A program made the position numbers and the translations under genes. DNA of 64,000 nt from Spirochaetaceae bacterium (GTDB lineage Bacteria; Spirochaetota; Spirochaetia; SZUA-6; Bin103), in assembly GCA_028821475.1 (NCBI GenBank), contig JAPPGB010000102.1:16635-80634 (forward strand), given 5' to 3'. Positions 6,796 to 16,145 of the stretch are shown piece after piece; position 1 is the stretch's first letter; each line of letters begins with the position of its first letter. The notes under the pieces were generated by a model, which saw nothing but the letters and a program-made list of their open reading frames with translations, made no database searches and was not told the origin of the DNA.

Positions 6796-8103
6796 ATGGA
6801 GAGGCGGCCCAACCTGTTGCTGTTGATTCCGGATCAGCACCGTGCCGACTGGGTGGCCGGCGGCGGCCTGCCGCTGCGTACGCCGGCGCTGCAGCGGCTG
6901 GCGGAGCGCGGCGTGACCTTCGAGCGCGCCTACTGCACGTCGCCGCTGTGCGCTCCGTCGCGGGCGTCGCTCGCCTCCGGACGCCACTACGCGCACTGCG
7001 GCGTGCCCGACAACACGCGCAACTACCCGCTCGAACAGCCGACCTTCTACCAGGCGCTGCGCGGCGCCGGCTACCGGGTCGCCGGGGTGGGCAAGTTCGA
7101 CCTGCACAAGGAGGTAGGGGATCCGGCGGGCGCTTGGTGGGAGCTGGACGGCTCGCGCCTGCTCGACGAGTGGGGCTTTACCGACGGCATCGACAGCGAG
7201 GGCAAGCTGGACGGCAGCAATTCGTACCGCGGCGCCGGCGGCCCGCGCGGTCCCTACCTGAAGATGCTGCGCGACCGCGGCCTGGCCGACCGGTACGTGC
7301 ACGAGCACGCCACCCGCGGCGAGCACCTGAACGCCTACACGACCGCCCTGCCGGACGACGCCTACGGCGACAACTGGGTGGCGGGCAACGCCCTGCAGGT
7401 GCTCGATGGGTTACCGCGTGGGGCGCCGTGGTTCCTGCAGGTGAACTTCCTGGGGCCGCACGACCCGTTCGACGTGACCGCCGCGATGCGCGCCCGCTGG
7501 GAGCAAGTTGAGTTCCCGCCGCCGCATGCCAGCGAACACCCGGACCGCGCCGGCCTGCTGCGGGCCCGGCAGAACTACGCCGCCATGATCGAGAACATCG
7601 ACGCCTGGTGCGGGCGCATCCTGGAGGCGGTGGCGGCGCGCGGCGAGCGGGACGACACCGTGGTGGTGTACGCCTCCGACCACGGCGAGATGCTCGGCGA
7701 CCACGGGCGCTGGGGCAAGAGCACCTGGCGCGAGGCGGCGGTGCGCATCCCGCTGGTGGTCGCGGCGCCGCGCGGGGGTGCGGCGGGGGTCTCGACGGAC
7801 GCGCTGGCGAGCCTGCACGACCTGGCGGCCACGTTCCTGGACTGGGCCGGGGTAGCGCCGCTGCCCGGCATGGACGCGGTGTCGCTGCGCCCGCTGGTGG
7901 AGGGGAGGCGCGCGGCGCACCGCCCGGTGGCGGTGAGCGCCCTGGGCGACTGGCGCATGGTCACCGGCGAGCGCCACAAGCTGGTGGTCAGCCCGTCGCA
8001 CCCGCCGCTGCTGTTCGACCGCGCCGCCGACGAATGGGAGGACCACAACCTGGCCGCCGACCGGCCCGAGGTGGTCGACGAACTGCGCATGCACCTGGTG
8101 TGA
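6796..8103 (+). CDS. sulfatase (arylsulfatase A-type, formylglycine-dependent)
   Basis: Hydrolase for sulfate esters, 435 residues from ATG 6796. Upstream in-frame starts (for example 6778) would only add residues before the conserved opening MERRPNLLLLIPDQHRADW. The formylglycine signature CxPSR is present as C52-A-P-S-R, so the cysteine-type modification by formylglycine-generating enzyme is expected. Other family blocks are VGKFDLHKE, FLGPHDPFD, YASDHGEMLGDHGRWGKST (which supplies metal-binding D and H) and a C-terminal LFDRAADEWEDHNLA. There is no signal peptide, so it would act on imported substrates. With the second sulfatase (16146-17600) and the fucosidase it suggests use of sulfated glycans such as fucose-rich algal or mucin-type material. 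That link is inference. Confidence 0.9.
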   Translation: MERRPNLLLLIPDQHRADWVAGGGLPLRTPALQRLAERGVTFERAYCTSPLCAPSRASLASGRHYAHCGVPDNTRNYPLEQPTFYQALRGAGYRVAGVGKFDLHKEVGDPAGAWWELDGSRLLDEWGFTDGIDSEGKLDGSNSYRGAGGPRGPYLKMLRDRGLADRYVHEHATRGEHLNAYTTALPDDAYGDNWVAGNALQVLDGLPRGAPWFLQVNFLGPHDPFDVTAAMRARWEQVEFPPPHASEHPDRAGLLRARQNYAAMIENIDAWCGRILEAVAARGERDDTVVVYASDHGEMLGDHGRWGKSTWREAAVRIPLVVAAPRGGAAGVSTDALASLHDLAATFLDWAGVAPLPGMDAVSLRPLVEGRRAAHRPVAVSALGDWRMVTGERHKLVVSPSHPPLLFDRAADEWEDHNLAADRPEVVDELRMHLV

Positions 8104-8179
8104 GCCCCGTCCGGCGCCGGGCCGGAAGCGCCTTCGTGGGATTACCCGGTGCCGGTGAGGCGCGTCGATGGCGCGCCGT

Positions 8180-9202
8180 TCAGTCGACGGCGACGACCGC
8201 CTTGATCACGCCGCTTTCGAGGCGGGTGTAGGTGGGGAAGTCGGCGATCAGCTCGCTGAAGGTGCTGCGGTGGGTGATCCACGGCGCGGTGTCGATGCGG
8301 CCCTCCTCGATGTGCTCGATGATGGCGCGGAAGTTGGCCGGCACCGAGTTGCGGGTGCCGCGCACGGTCAGCTCCGGCTTGTGGATCGCCATGTGCGGGA
8401 ACGACAGCTCGCCGGCGGTGAGGCCGACGTAGACCAGCGTGCCGGTGGGGGCGATGTAGTTCACCGCCTCCGACATGGAACGGTTGGACCCGGTGGCGTC
8501 GAACACCACGTTGGGCAGCTCGCCGCCGTTCAGCTCGCGGAGCCGGCCGCCGATGTCGCCCCGCGCCACCAGCGTGTGGTCGCACCTCATCACGTCCTTC
8601 GCGAAGCGCAGCCGTTCCCCGTTGAGGTCCATGAAGATGGAGGCGGCGCCGCTCAGGCGGACGAACTCGTAGGTGGCCAGCCCGATCGGGCCGGCGCCGA
8701 TGATCAGCGCGGTGTCGTCCGGGCCGGGCGCGCCGCGGTCCACGGCGTGGGCGCCGATGCCGAGTGTTTCCACCAGCGCGAGTTGCTCGAACTCCAGCTT
8801 CGTGGAGACGTGCAGCTTGCGCGCCGGCAGCAGGAAGCGCGGGCGCATGCCGCCGTCCGTGTGCACGCCGAGCACCTCCAGAGTGTCGCAGCAGTTGGGC
8901 GCCCCGCGCCGGCACGCCAGGCAGCCGTCGATGCAGTCCAGGTAGGGTTCCACCGAGCAGCGGTCGCCCGGCGCGACGCCGGTAACGCCGTCGCCCACCG
9001 CCACCACCTCCACGCCGAGCTCGTGGCCGAGGATGCGCGGATAGGTCATGAGCGGCATCTTGCCGAAGTAGCCGCTGACGTCGGTGCCGCAGATGCCGAT
9101 GTTGTGCACCTGCACCAGCGCCTCGCCGGGGCCGGGGTCGGCTGGCGGCGCGACGTCGATCATCTCGAAGCGCTGCGGTTGGCGCAGACTGATTGCCTTC
9201 AT
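8180..9202 (-). CDS. zinc-dependent alcohol/polyol dehydrogenase (MDR family)
   Basis: Medium-chain dehydrogenase of 340 residues that probably oxidises a sugar alcohol, a sugar acid or L-threonine-like substrate with NAD. The ATG at 9202 is preceded by GGAGGAG. Catalytic zinc ligands are visible as C38 (NIGICGTDVSG) and H60/E61 (RILGHELGVEV). The structural zinc loop is present with cysteines at about 90, 94, 97 and 104-105 (CIDGCLACRRGAPNCC), although its spacing is looser than in the textbook motif. The Rossmann motif IIGAGPIGLATYEFVRL is followed by a strand ending FMDLN, whose aspartate favours NAD over NADP. It lies 4 bp downstream of an isomerase-like gene on the same strand, so the two probably act in one sugar pathway. 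Confidence 0.88.
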   Translation of the reverse strand: MKAISLRQPQRFEMIDVAPPADPGPGEALVQVHNIGICGTDVSGYFGKMPLMTYPRILGHELGVEVVAVGDGVTGVAPGDRCSVEPYLDCIDGCLACRRGAPNCCDTLEVLGVHTDGGMRPRFLLPARKLHVSTKLEFEQLALVETLGIGAHAVDRGAPGPDDTALIIGAGPIGLATYEFVRLSGAASIFMDLNGERLRFAKDVMRCDHTLVARGDIGGRLRELNGGELPNVVFDATGSNRSMSEAVNYIAPTGTLVYVGLTAGELSFPHMAIHKPELTVRGTRNSVPANFRAIIEHIEEGRIDTAPWITHRSTFSELIADFPTYTRLESGVIKAVVAVD

Positions 9203-9206
9203 GGGT

Positions 9207-10061
9207 TCACTCCTCCAGGTAGGCGCGGTAGCTGTTGATGGAGCGGCGCGCGGCCGCCTCCGGATCGGGGTACGGGAATGCCTCCACCGCCGCCCAGCCG
9301 CGGTATCCGGCGGCGCGCAGTGCGGCCGCGATCGGCCCGTACGACAGGTGGCCGCAGCCGGCCGGACGCCGGTTGCTGTCCACGAAGTGAATATGGCCGA
9401 GGCGCGGCGCGGCGGCAACGAGGGAGGCGGCGACGTCGGTCTCCTCGATGTTCATGTGGAACAGGTCGGCGAGCAGGCCGATGCGGCCGCTGCCGGTGCG
9501 CTCGATCACCTCGCCGCCCTGCGCGAGCGTGTTGCACAGGTCGGTCTCGTAGCGGTTGAGCGGCTCCAGCACCAGCCGGCCGTCCGCCGCCGCGGCAACC
9601 TCGCCGAGTTGCGCCATGCTGTCGACCAGCCGGGCCAGCGCCTCCGCGCGCGCCTCGCCGGGCACTGCGCGGCCCTGCACCGAGCCGACGATGGCTGGCG
9701 CGCCGAACGGCGCCGCCAGCTCGATGACCGCGCGCACGTAGTCGACGGCGCGCCGCCGCCCGGCCGCGTCGGGATCGGCCAGCGACAGGCCGTGCACTAC
9801 CCCGCCGGCCCCCGTGCCAACCGCCGCCAGGGCCAGCCCGTGGTCGTCCAGGGCGGAGCGCAGCTCGTCCACCGGCACCCCGGCCGCGGTGTGCGGGAAC
9901 ACCTCCAGGCCGTGGAAGCCGAGGCGCGACGCCGCCGCACAGGCGGCCGTGATGCCATCCCAGAATATGAACGGCCCGCCGCGCACTTCCGGCACCAGGC
10001 TTACGGTCACGGCCGCGCGCACGGCGGGTTGCGCTGCAGGCGCTCGATCACTTCGATTCAC
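9207..10061 (-). CDS. sugar phosphate isomerase/epimerase family protein (xylose isomerase-like TIM barrel)
   Basis: A TIM-barrel protein of the AP-endonuclease-2/xylose isomerase-like superfamily, 284 residues, starting at GTG 10061 after AGAGAGGAAC. Metal-binding residues typical of the family are seen in LVLEPLNRYETDL (Glu), LLADLFHMNIEE (Asp/His), LGHIHFVDSNRR (His) and GWAAVEAFPYP (Glu near the C-terminus). Close relatives include hydroxypyruvate isomerases and 3-ketohexose epimerases, but the substrate cannot be fixed. The gene is 4 bp upstream of the zinc dehydrogenase on the same strand, which suggests a two-step sugar or polyol conversion. The N-terminal 15 residues look non-conserved, so a later start is possible. 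Confidence 0.82.
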   Translation of the reverse strand: MNRSDRAPAAQPAVRAAVTVSLVPEVRGGPFIFWDGITAACAAASRLGFHGLEVFPHTAAGVPVDELRSALDDHGLALAAVGTGAGGVVHGLSLADPDAAGRRRAVDYVRAVIELAAPFGAPAIVGSVQGRAVPGEARAEALARLVDSMAQLGEVAAAADGRLVLEPLNRYETDLCNTLAQGGEVIERTGSGRIGLLADLFHMNIEETDVAASLVAAAPRLGHIHFVDSNRRPAGCGHLSYGPIAAALRAAGYRGWAAVEAFPYPDPEAAARRSINSYRAYLEE

Positions 10062-10275
10062 AACAGGTTCCTCTCTTTCAGTATCGGTTCATCCACCCCG
10101 GCGGTCGCGCGGGCGCCGCGGGCGCAACCTGCCAGCGACGGATGGCGCGTGTCGACCCGCACCGGGGCGCCGGACGCACCGCGGGTCGATCGTTCCGCGC
10201 ATTCGGCGGCATGGCGCGCCAGCGTGGCGGCGCGGGCGCCGGCGAGGCGCCGCCTTCCGCGAAGCGCGGTGCACC

Positions 10276-11124
10276 TTAGCCGGCTGTGTCGGCCGCGGCC
10301 GAGTCGAGCACGGCCTTCAGGTAGCGCAGGTCCATCTTGCTCATCGCGATCACGTCCTCCACCGGCTCGTCGTATTCGCTGTGCACGCTCATCACGCCGG
10401 TGAATCCGATCCGCCGCAGAGTGGAGAGTGCGGCGCCGTAGTCGGCGAAACCGCGCCCGAGCGGTACCGTGAAGGTCCGATTCGGCTCGCCGCGCCCCCA
10501 CCAGCCGCGACGGTCCGGCACCGCGACGCGCAGCAGGTCCTTGCACGCCACGCATGCCAGGTATTCGCGCACCATCTCCAGCGCCATGGCGATCGGCTCG
10601 CCGCACACCGCCAGGTGGCCGGGATCGGCGAACACGCCGACGTAGGCGGCGTCGAAGTCCTGTACGATGTGCATCATCTGCGAGGAGTTCATGCCCAGCG
10701 AGTGGCCGGAGTGGTTGTGCACCACCGTCTTGACGCCGTACTGGCGCGACCAGTCGGCGAACGTGGCCAGCCAGTCGCGGATCTCGATGATCTGGTCCCA
10801 GAAGCGCCGCTCCGGATCCCAATGCCAGTAGCCGAGCTTGAGGTGGCCGACGCCCGCCGCCCCGCACGCCTCGTAGAACGCCTCGGCGCGCGGACTGTCG
10901 GGCGAGGTAAGGCTCGTGGGCGCGGTAACCAGCGGAATAGCCAGGCCGGCGTCGGCGAAGCGGCGCGCCGCGGCCGGCAGTTCGGCGGTCATGTTGTCGG
11001 GGTTGACCGGATAGCCGGGCCGTACCGCCAAATCCGCGCCCTGCACGCCGACCTCGGTGAGCGCGGCAATCACCTCGTCCAGGGACAGCCCCTGCAGGTG
11101 CTTGGTAAACATCACGAACTGCAT
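10276..11124 (-). CDS. sugar phosphate isomerase/epimerase family protein
   Basis: A second xylose isomerase-like TIM-barrel protein. The start is set at ATG 11124, giving 282 residues and a normal opening (MQFVMFTKHLQGLSLDEVI). An upstream ATG at 11175 would add 17 poorly conserved residues. Conserved blocks are GVQGADLAVRPGYPV, VKTVVHNHSGHSLG (His), VGVFADPGHLAV (Asp, His), LACVACKDLL and GVMSVHSEYDE (His/Glu near the end). These match the expected metal and substrate ligands of the superfamily. It shares the strand of the two genes at 8180-10061 but is separated from them by 214 bp with no gene. A role in sugar-acid or polyol breakdown is inferred from this cluster. Confidence 0.82.
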   Translation of the reverse strand: MQFVMFTKHLQGLSLDEVIAALTEVGVQGADLAVRPGYPVNPDNMTAELPAAARRFADAGLAIPLVTAPTSLTSPDSPRAEAFYEACGAAGVGHLKLGYWHWDPERRFWDQIIEIRDWLATFADWSRQYGVKTVVHNHSGHSLGMNSSQMMHIVQDFDAAYVGVFADPGHLAVCGEPIAMALEMVREYLACVACKDLLRVAVPDRRGWWGRGEPNRTFTVPLGRGFADYGAALSTLRRIGFTGVMSVHSEYDEPVEDVIAMSKMDLRYLKAVLDSAAADTAG

Positions 11125-11323
11125 CGCCGCGCAGCCTACGGCGCGGCGCGGCGCCTGGCAACCCGCGTCGGTCAAACGCGGTCGGTAATGTACCAGTCAC
11201 GCACCGCCAACACTCTGGCGGCACGGCGGCCGCTCGCGACGGCCGCGGACAGACGCGGCACGACTCGCGCCGATTCGGCGCTGCCCCGGCGCGGCGATTG
11301 AAGTAACTTTGGGCGGGTCAGAC

Positions 11324-13111
11324 ATGAGCAACCGGAGCGCGGCAACCACCCTCGACGGGCCGCACAGAACGAGCAAGTCGGTACCGGCCGCCAGCCTGCG
11401 CCGCGTGGTGACGGAGATCATCTGGCCGCGGCGCTGGCTGCTGCTGCTCGGGCTGGCGCTGATCGTGGTCAACCGGCTGACCGGACTGGTGCTGCCGGGG
11501 GCGTCGAAGTACCTGATCGACGACGTGATCGGCGCCGGCGACACCGCGCTGCTCGGCCCGCTGCTGCTGGCGGTGTGCGCGGCGGTGCTGGTGCAGGGCG
11601 CCAGCTCGTTCCTGCTCACCCGCCTGCTGAGCGTGCAGGCGCAGCACCTGATTTCGACGTTGCGCGCCCGCGTGCAGCGCCACCTGCTGCGGCTGCCGGT
11701 GGCGTTTTTCGACAACAACCAGACCGGCGCCCTGGTGTCGCGCGTGATGACCGACGCGGAGGGGGTGCGCAACCTGGTCGGCACCGGGCTGGTGCACCTG
11801 GTGGGCGGCGCCCTGACCACGGTGGTGGTGCTGGTCCTGCTGCTGCGCATCAGCGTGCCGATGACCCTGTACACGTTCCTGCCCCTGGCCGTGTTCGGCG
11901 CCGTCTCCGGACGCGCGTTCGCCTTGATCCGGCCGATCTTCCGCCAGCGCGGCGCCATCAACGCCGAGGTCACCGGACGCCTCACCGAGGCGCTGGCCGG
12001 CATCCGGGTGGTCAAGGGGTTCCACGCCGAGCCGCACGAGGAGCGCGTGTTCGGCGCCGGCGTGGAGCGCATCTTCGCCAACGTGCGGCGCTCGCTTACC
12101 GCCACCAGCCTGGTTACCAGCGGCGGCACCGTGATCATGGGGCTGAGCGCGGTACTGATCATGGGGGTGGGCGGATCGCTGATCCTGCGCGGGGCGATGA
12201 CGGTGGGCGACTTCGTGTCGTTCAGCCTCTACCTCGGCTTCATGGTCACCCCGATCGTGCAGATGAGCCGCATCGGCACCGAGATCACCGAGGCGTTCGC
12301 CGGCCTGGACCGCATCGAGGAGGTGATGGCCAGGCAGCCGGAGGGCAACGAGCCGGAGCGCACCGTCACCCTGGAGCGGATCGACGGCCACATCCGCTTC
12401 GACCACGTGTCGTTCGCCTACCAGGAGGGCGAGCAGGTGCTGCACGACGTGTGCCTGGAGGCGCCGGCCGATACCATGACCGCCCTGGTGGGCAGCTCCG
12501 GGTCCGGCAAGACCACCATTGCCGGCCTGGCGGCGTCGTTCCTGGCGCCCGACTCTGGCACCGTGAGCATCGACGGCCACGACCTGGCCACGGTGCGGCT
12601 GGACAGCTTCCGGCGCTACCTCGGGGTGGTGCTGCAGGACGAGTTCCTGTTCGCCGGCACCATCCGCGAGAACATCCTGTTCGCCCGCCCCGGCGCCGGC
12701 GAGGAGGACCTGATGCGCGCGGTGCGGGCGGCGCACGTGATCGAGTTCTCGGAGCGCCTGGAACTCGGGCTCGACACGATGATCGGCGAGCGCGGCGTGA
12801 AGCTGTCCGGCGGCCAGCGCCAGCGCGTCGCCCTGGCGCGCGCCATCCTCGCCGACCCGCGCGTGCTGATCCTGGACGAGGCCACCTCCAGCCTGGACAA
12901 CGAGAGCGAGGCGTTCATCCAGGAGAGTCTCGCGCAGCTCATGAAGGGCCGCACCACGCTGGTGATCGCGCACCGCCTGAGCACCATCCGCCGCGCCGAC
13001 CAGATCCTGGTGGTGGAAGGCGGCCGCATCGTCGAACGAGGCCGCCACGACGACCTGATCGCCGCCGCCGGCCGCTACCAGCGCCTGTACGAATACCAGG
13101 CCCGCATCTGA
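11324..13111 (+). CDS. ABC-type exporter, fused membrane and ATPase domains (MsbA/MDR-like)
   Basis: Half-size ABC exporter of 595 residues that should work as a homodimer in the inner membrane. The start is ATG 11324; a TTG at 11309 is the only alternative nearby. The N-terminal half has the six membrane helices of an exporter domain (WLLLLGLALIVVNRLTG, LLLAVCAAVLVQGASSFLL, GGALTTVVVLVLLL and others). The ATPase domain has Walker A GSSGSGKTT near residue 390, Q-loop GVVLQDEFLFAGTIREN, signature LSGGQRQR near 493, Walker B VLILDEATSSLD near 515 and H-loop VIAHRLSTIRRAD. All catalytic positions look intact. Lipid, peptide or drug export are all possible. The gene stands alone between divergent and unrelated genes. 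Confidence 0.92.
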   Translation: MSNRSAATTLDGPHRTSKSVPAASLRRVVTEIIWPRRWLLLLGLALIVVNRLTGLVLPGASKYLIDDVIGAGDTALLGPLLLAVCAAVLVQGASSFLLTRLLSVQAQHLISTLRARVQRHLLRLPVAFFDNNQTGALVSRVMTDAEGVRNLVGTGLVHLVGGALTTVVVLVLLLRISVPMTLYTFLPLAVFGAVSGRAFALIRPIFRQRGAINAEVTGRLTEALAGIRVVKGFHAEPHEERVFGAGVERIFANVRRSLTATSLVTSGGTVIMGLSAVLIMGVGGSLILRGAMTVGDFVSFSLYLGFMVTPIVQMSRIGTEITEAFAGLDRIEEVMARQPEGNEPERTVTLERIDGHIRFDHVSFAYQEGEQVLHDVCLEAPADTMTALVGSSGSGKTTIAGLAASFLAPDSGTVSIDGHDLATVRLDSFRRYLGVVLQDEFLFAGTIRENILFARPGAGEEDLMRAVRAAHVIEFSERLELGLDTMIGERGVKLSGGQRQRVALARAILADPRVLILDEATSSLDNESEAFIQESLAQLMKGRTTLVIAHRLSTIRRADQILVVEGGRIVERGRHDDLIAAAGRYQRLYEYQARI

Positions 13112-13226
13112 CCGGGTCGCGCGAGCAAGCACCGCGAGGTCCGGGCACAGGCGGCAACCCGGGCAGTGTACAGGCAGCGTATCGCGGGCTTTCGCCAGCG
13201 TACCGGATACGGTACCATCCGCCCCC

Positions 13227-16130
13227 GTGGCTCCACTCGGAACGGTCGTTCTGCCTGCAAGGTGTGCCATTGCAGCGATGCTGCTGGCAGCGTTGGCGAC
13301 GCTGTCCGTGTCGGCACGCGGTGCCGGGGCGCAATCTCCGGAGGACGGCCAGCCGCTCGATTCCGAGGTGCTGCACGGCAGGCTCGGAAACGGTCTGACC
13401 TACTACGTGCGGCACAGCGACGACCCGCCGGAGCGCGCCCACCTGCGGCTGGTCGTGGGGGTCGGTTCGATGCTCGAACGACAACACGAGCGCGGCTTGT
13501 CGCACTTCGTCGAGCACATGGCGTTCCGGGGAACGACCGGCTTTCCCGGGGACCACGCCGACGAGTTGCTGGCGTCGATCGGCGGCGCAGCCGGCGGTCT
13601 TACCGCTCTGGCAGAAACCAGCTTCAGGATCGACATCCCGACCGCGCAACCCGAGGCTGTCGGACGCGCCGTCGCGATCCTCAGCGAGTGGGCCTACGCC
13701 ATCAGTTTCGATCCTGCCGCGGTGGATCTGGAACGCAACGTGGTGTTGGACGAGTGGCACCTCAAGCAGGGAGCTGACAGGCGACGCTCCGACCAACTGC
13801 AGGCGTTTATCGTCGGCAGCCCCGATGTGTCCCGGTTCGACGCGCTCGGACTCCCGGAAGTGATCGAGTCTGCCACGCCCGAGGCCCTGCGCTATTTCTT
13901 TCGGCGCTGGTACCGGCCGCATCGGATGGCGGTCATCGTCGTGGGGGACGTCGATCCCAAGGCAACCGTCGAGCAGATCCGCCGCTACTTTACGACGCCG
14001 CCCGAGGGCTACTCCTCATATCCGCAAGCGGCAGGCTCCCCTGACCAGGTCACGCCGTTCCGGCGCCCATCCGAGGAGTGGGCTTCCGGTCCGCGGGTCA
14101 GCGTGCGCGCCGACGCGCAGTTGCGCGAAACCACGGTGTGGGTCATCGCCAACAAGGCGACGGAGCAACTGCAGGGTGTCGCTGCAGTTCGGCACCAGGT
14201 GGCGACACTGATATTCACACAGATGATGAACTTCCGCCTGGCGAAGCGCCGGGCGGTGGAACCGGCGCCATACCGGCACGCCGCCGCCGAGGCAGTTGAA
14301 CCTGTTCCGGGGGTTTCGGTGATCTACCTCGTTGCGCGGGTTCCCGGAGATGGGGTCCTGCGAGGCGTCGACGCGCTGTTGGTCGAGATGCAGCGGGTGC
14401 TGCGCTACGGGTTCACGGAGTCCGAGTTCGAGCATCAGCGACGCATACTTCTGCACGCCACCAAGCGGGCTTCCCGGCAAATCCAACAGCGCCGGTCCGA
14501 CACGTTGGCGGACGCATACGCGCTTCACTTCCTTACCGGGGAGTGGATTGCCGGGATCGAACAGTGGCCGCGGGTCGTGCAGGAGATGTCGTTGCAGGAG
14601 GTAAACGCGCTGGCGGAACCGTGGCGCGACCCCGCGAACACGCTCGTACTGGTCAGCGGGCCGGAACTCGAACCATCGGAAGCGGACCTGGAGCAGACGC
14701 TGCTGAACAGGCTGGAGGGAGCGGCAACCCTGGAGGCGGCGCGCCCGGAGAGCCTGCCCGGCGGCAGTGAACTGCAGACCGTGGACGACCTGACGACGGA
14801 CCGTCCGCTGCTCGCCGTTCTGCCGGAGCCCGGCGGCATCGTCACGGAGACCGCGCTCATGGAGATCGGCGCGGTACGCTGGACGTTGTCCAATGGCGTG
14901 GTCGTGATCGCCAAGCAGACCGACTTCGACCCTGACGAGGTAGTGCTCGCCGCCAGCAGTCCGGGCGGGAGGTCGCTGGTCGAGGACGACGACGTGTTGG
15001 CCGCGACCGTGGCGGCGGAGGTAATGCGGGACAGTGGAGCGGGCCCGAACGATCGTGGCGCACTGGAAGCGTTGCTGGACGGCAAGGTGGTGACGCTGGA
15101 GCCATACATCGCTGACCTGTTCGAAGGATTCGTCGGCGCGTCCTCACCGGACGATCTGGAGACTCTGTTCGAGCTGATTTCGCTGTATGCCGGCGCTCGC
15201 CGCGTGGATCCGGCAGTCGCCGCCGCGGCCGTGGCGACACTTCGCGAACAGGTCGAGAGCCGGCCCCGAGACTCGACCGCGCTGCTCGGCACAGCAATCC
15301 GAGGCGCGCTGAGTCAAGGCCACCCGCGGGCGCGGCCGTCAACATTGCAGCACGTGGAAGAGATCAGCGTGGACCAGTTGCAGGCAATCTACGCGGATCG
15401 GTTCCAGGACTTCGGCGACTTCACTTTCATTATCGTCGGGGCGTTCGATTGGGACCGGCTCCGGTCTCTGGCCAGCCGGCATCTCGCCGCGCTGCCTGCA
15501 ACCGGCCGCGACGAGCAGTGGCGCGATCACGGCATCGATCCCCCGGCCGGCGTGGTGAACATGCGAATCCCCGGAGCGCCGGGTGAGCGCAGCTTCACTG
15601 CCGTGGTGTTCGCTGGTGAGTTGCAGCGTATCGACATCGAGCTGGTGCCCCTTTCGGTCTTCGCGGCGATCCTCAACGCCGAGTTGAATCATCGGTTTCG
15701 CACCGATCTGGGCGTGTACGAGGTCCTCACGGCGGCGAACACTCGACGGTTGCCCGACCCGGGGTACGAGTTGGCAATCACCTTTCAGCACCTGCCGGAG
15801 CGTGCCGACGAACTCCTGGAAGAGGTATTCCTGACGATAGAAGAACTCGTTTCGTTGTTGTACTCCGGGCAGGTACTCGGGAACGTGGAACAAGTGAAGG
15901 AGACGATGCTCGCCCATCAGGAGGAACAGGCTCGCAGCAACCTGTTCTGGACCGAGTCGATCCTGGAGGCGGTGACGAGCGGATCCTCCTTCCAGGCCAT
16001 CCTCGACTCCATAACGCAGATGGAAGAACTCACGGGGAGACGGATGGCGGCGGCGGGACAACGCTACCTTACCCGCGACCGCTACATGCGCATCGTGTTG
16101 ACGCCGGAGGCAGCGGACCAGGAGCGCTGA
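13227..16130 (+). CDS. secreted M16 family zinc metallopeptidase (two-module, PqqL-like)
   Basis: Inverzincin-type zinc peptidase of 967 residues with both M16 modules in one chain. The GTG start at 13227 gives a signal peptide (AIAAMLLAALATLSVSARGA, then AQS), so the enzyme is exported to the periplasm or outside. The active module carries HxxEH as H93-F-V-E96-H97 in GLSHFVEHMAFRGT, with a third zinc ligand in LERNVVLDEW about 76 residues later. Two inactive-type M16 domains follow, including YFFRRWYRPHRMAVIVVGDV and, in the second half, YADRFQDFGDFTFIIVGAFD, both typical M16 strands. The length matches PqqL/YmxG-like double-module peptidases. It stands alone and ends 15 bp before the convergent sulfatase. 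Confidence 0.92.
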   Translation: MAPLGTVVLPARCAIAAMLLAALATLSVSARGAGAQSPEDGQPLDSEVLHGRLGNGLTYYVRHSDDPPERAHLRLVVGVGSMLERQHERGLSHFVEHMAFRGTTGFPGDHADELLASIGGAAGGLTALAETSFRIDIPTAQPEAVGRAVAILSEWAYAISFDPAAVDLERNVVLDEWHLKQGADRRRSDQLQAFIVGSPDVSRFDALGLPEVIESATPEALRYFFRRWYRPHRMAVIVVGDVDPKATVEQIRRYFTTPPEGYSSYPQAAGSPDQVTPFRRPSEEWASGPRVSVRADAQLRETTVWVIANKATEQLQGVAAVRHQVATLIFTQMMNFRLAKRRAVEPAPYRHAAAEAVEPVPGVSVIYLVARVPGDGVLRGVDALLVEMQRVLRYGFTESEFEHQRRILLHATKRASRQIQQRRSDTLADAYALHFLTGEWIAGIEQWPRVVQEMSLQEVNALAEPWRDPANTLVLVSGPELEPSEADLEQTLLNRLEGAATLEAARPESLPGGSELQTVDDLTTDRPLLAVLPEPGGIVTETALMEIGAVRWTLSNGVVVIAKQTDFDPDEVVLAASSPGGRSLVEDDDVLAATVAAEVMRDSGAGPNDRGALEALLDGKVVTLEPYIADLFEGFVGASSPDDLETLFELISLYAGARRVDPAVAAAAVATLREQVESRPRDSTALLGTAIRGALSQGHPRARPSTLQHVEEISVDQLQAIYADRFQDFGDFTFIIVGAFDWDRLRSLASRHLAALPATGRDEQWRDHGIDPPAGVVNMRIPGAPGERSFTAVVFAGELQRIDIELVPLSVFAAILNAELNHRFRTDLGVYEVLTAANTRRLPDPGYELAITFQHLPERADELLEEVFLTIEELVSLLYSGQVLGNVEQVKETMLAHQEEQARSNLFWTESILEAVTSGSSFQAILDSITQMEELTGRRMAAAGQRYLTRDRYMRIVLTPEAADQER

Positions 16131-16145
16131 CGCGGCCGGTGCTGC

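Noticed and set aside
11318..13270. A 650-codon minus-strand frame opposite the ABC exporter
   Set aside because: Its composition (Ala, Gln, His, Arg) and lack of motifs show it to be a shadow of the exporter gene.
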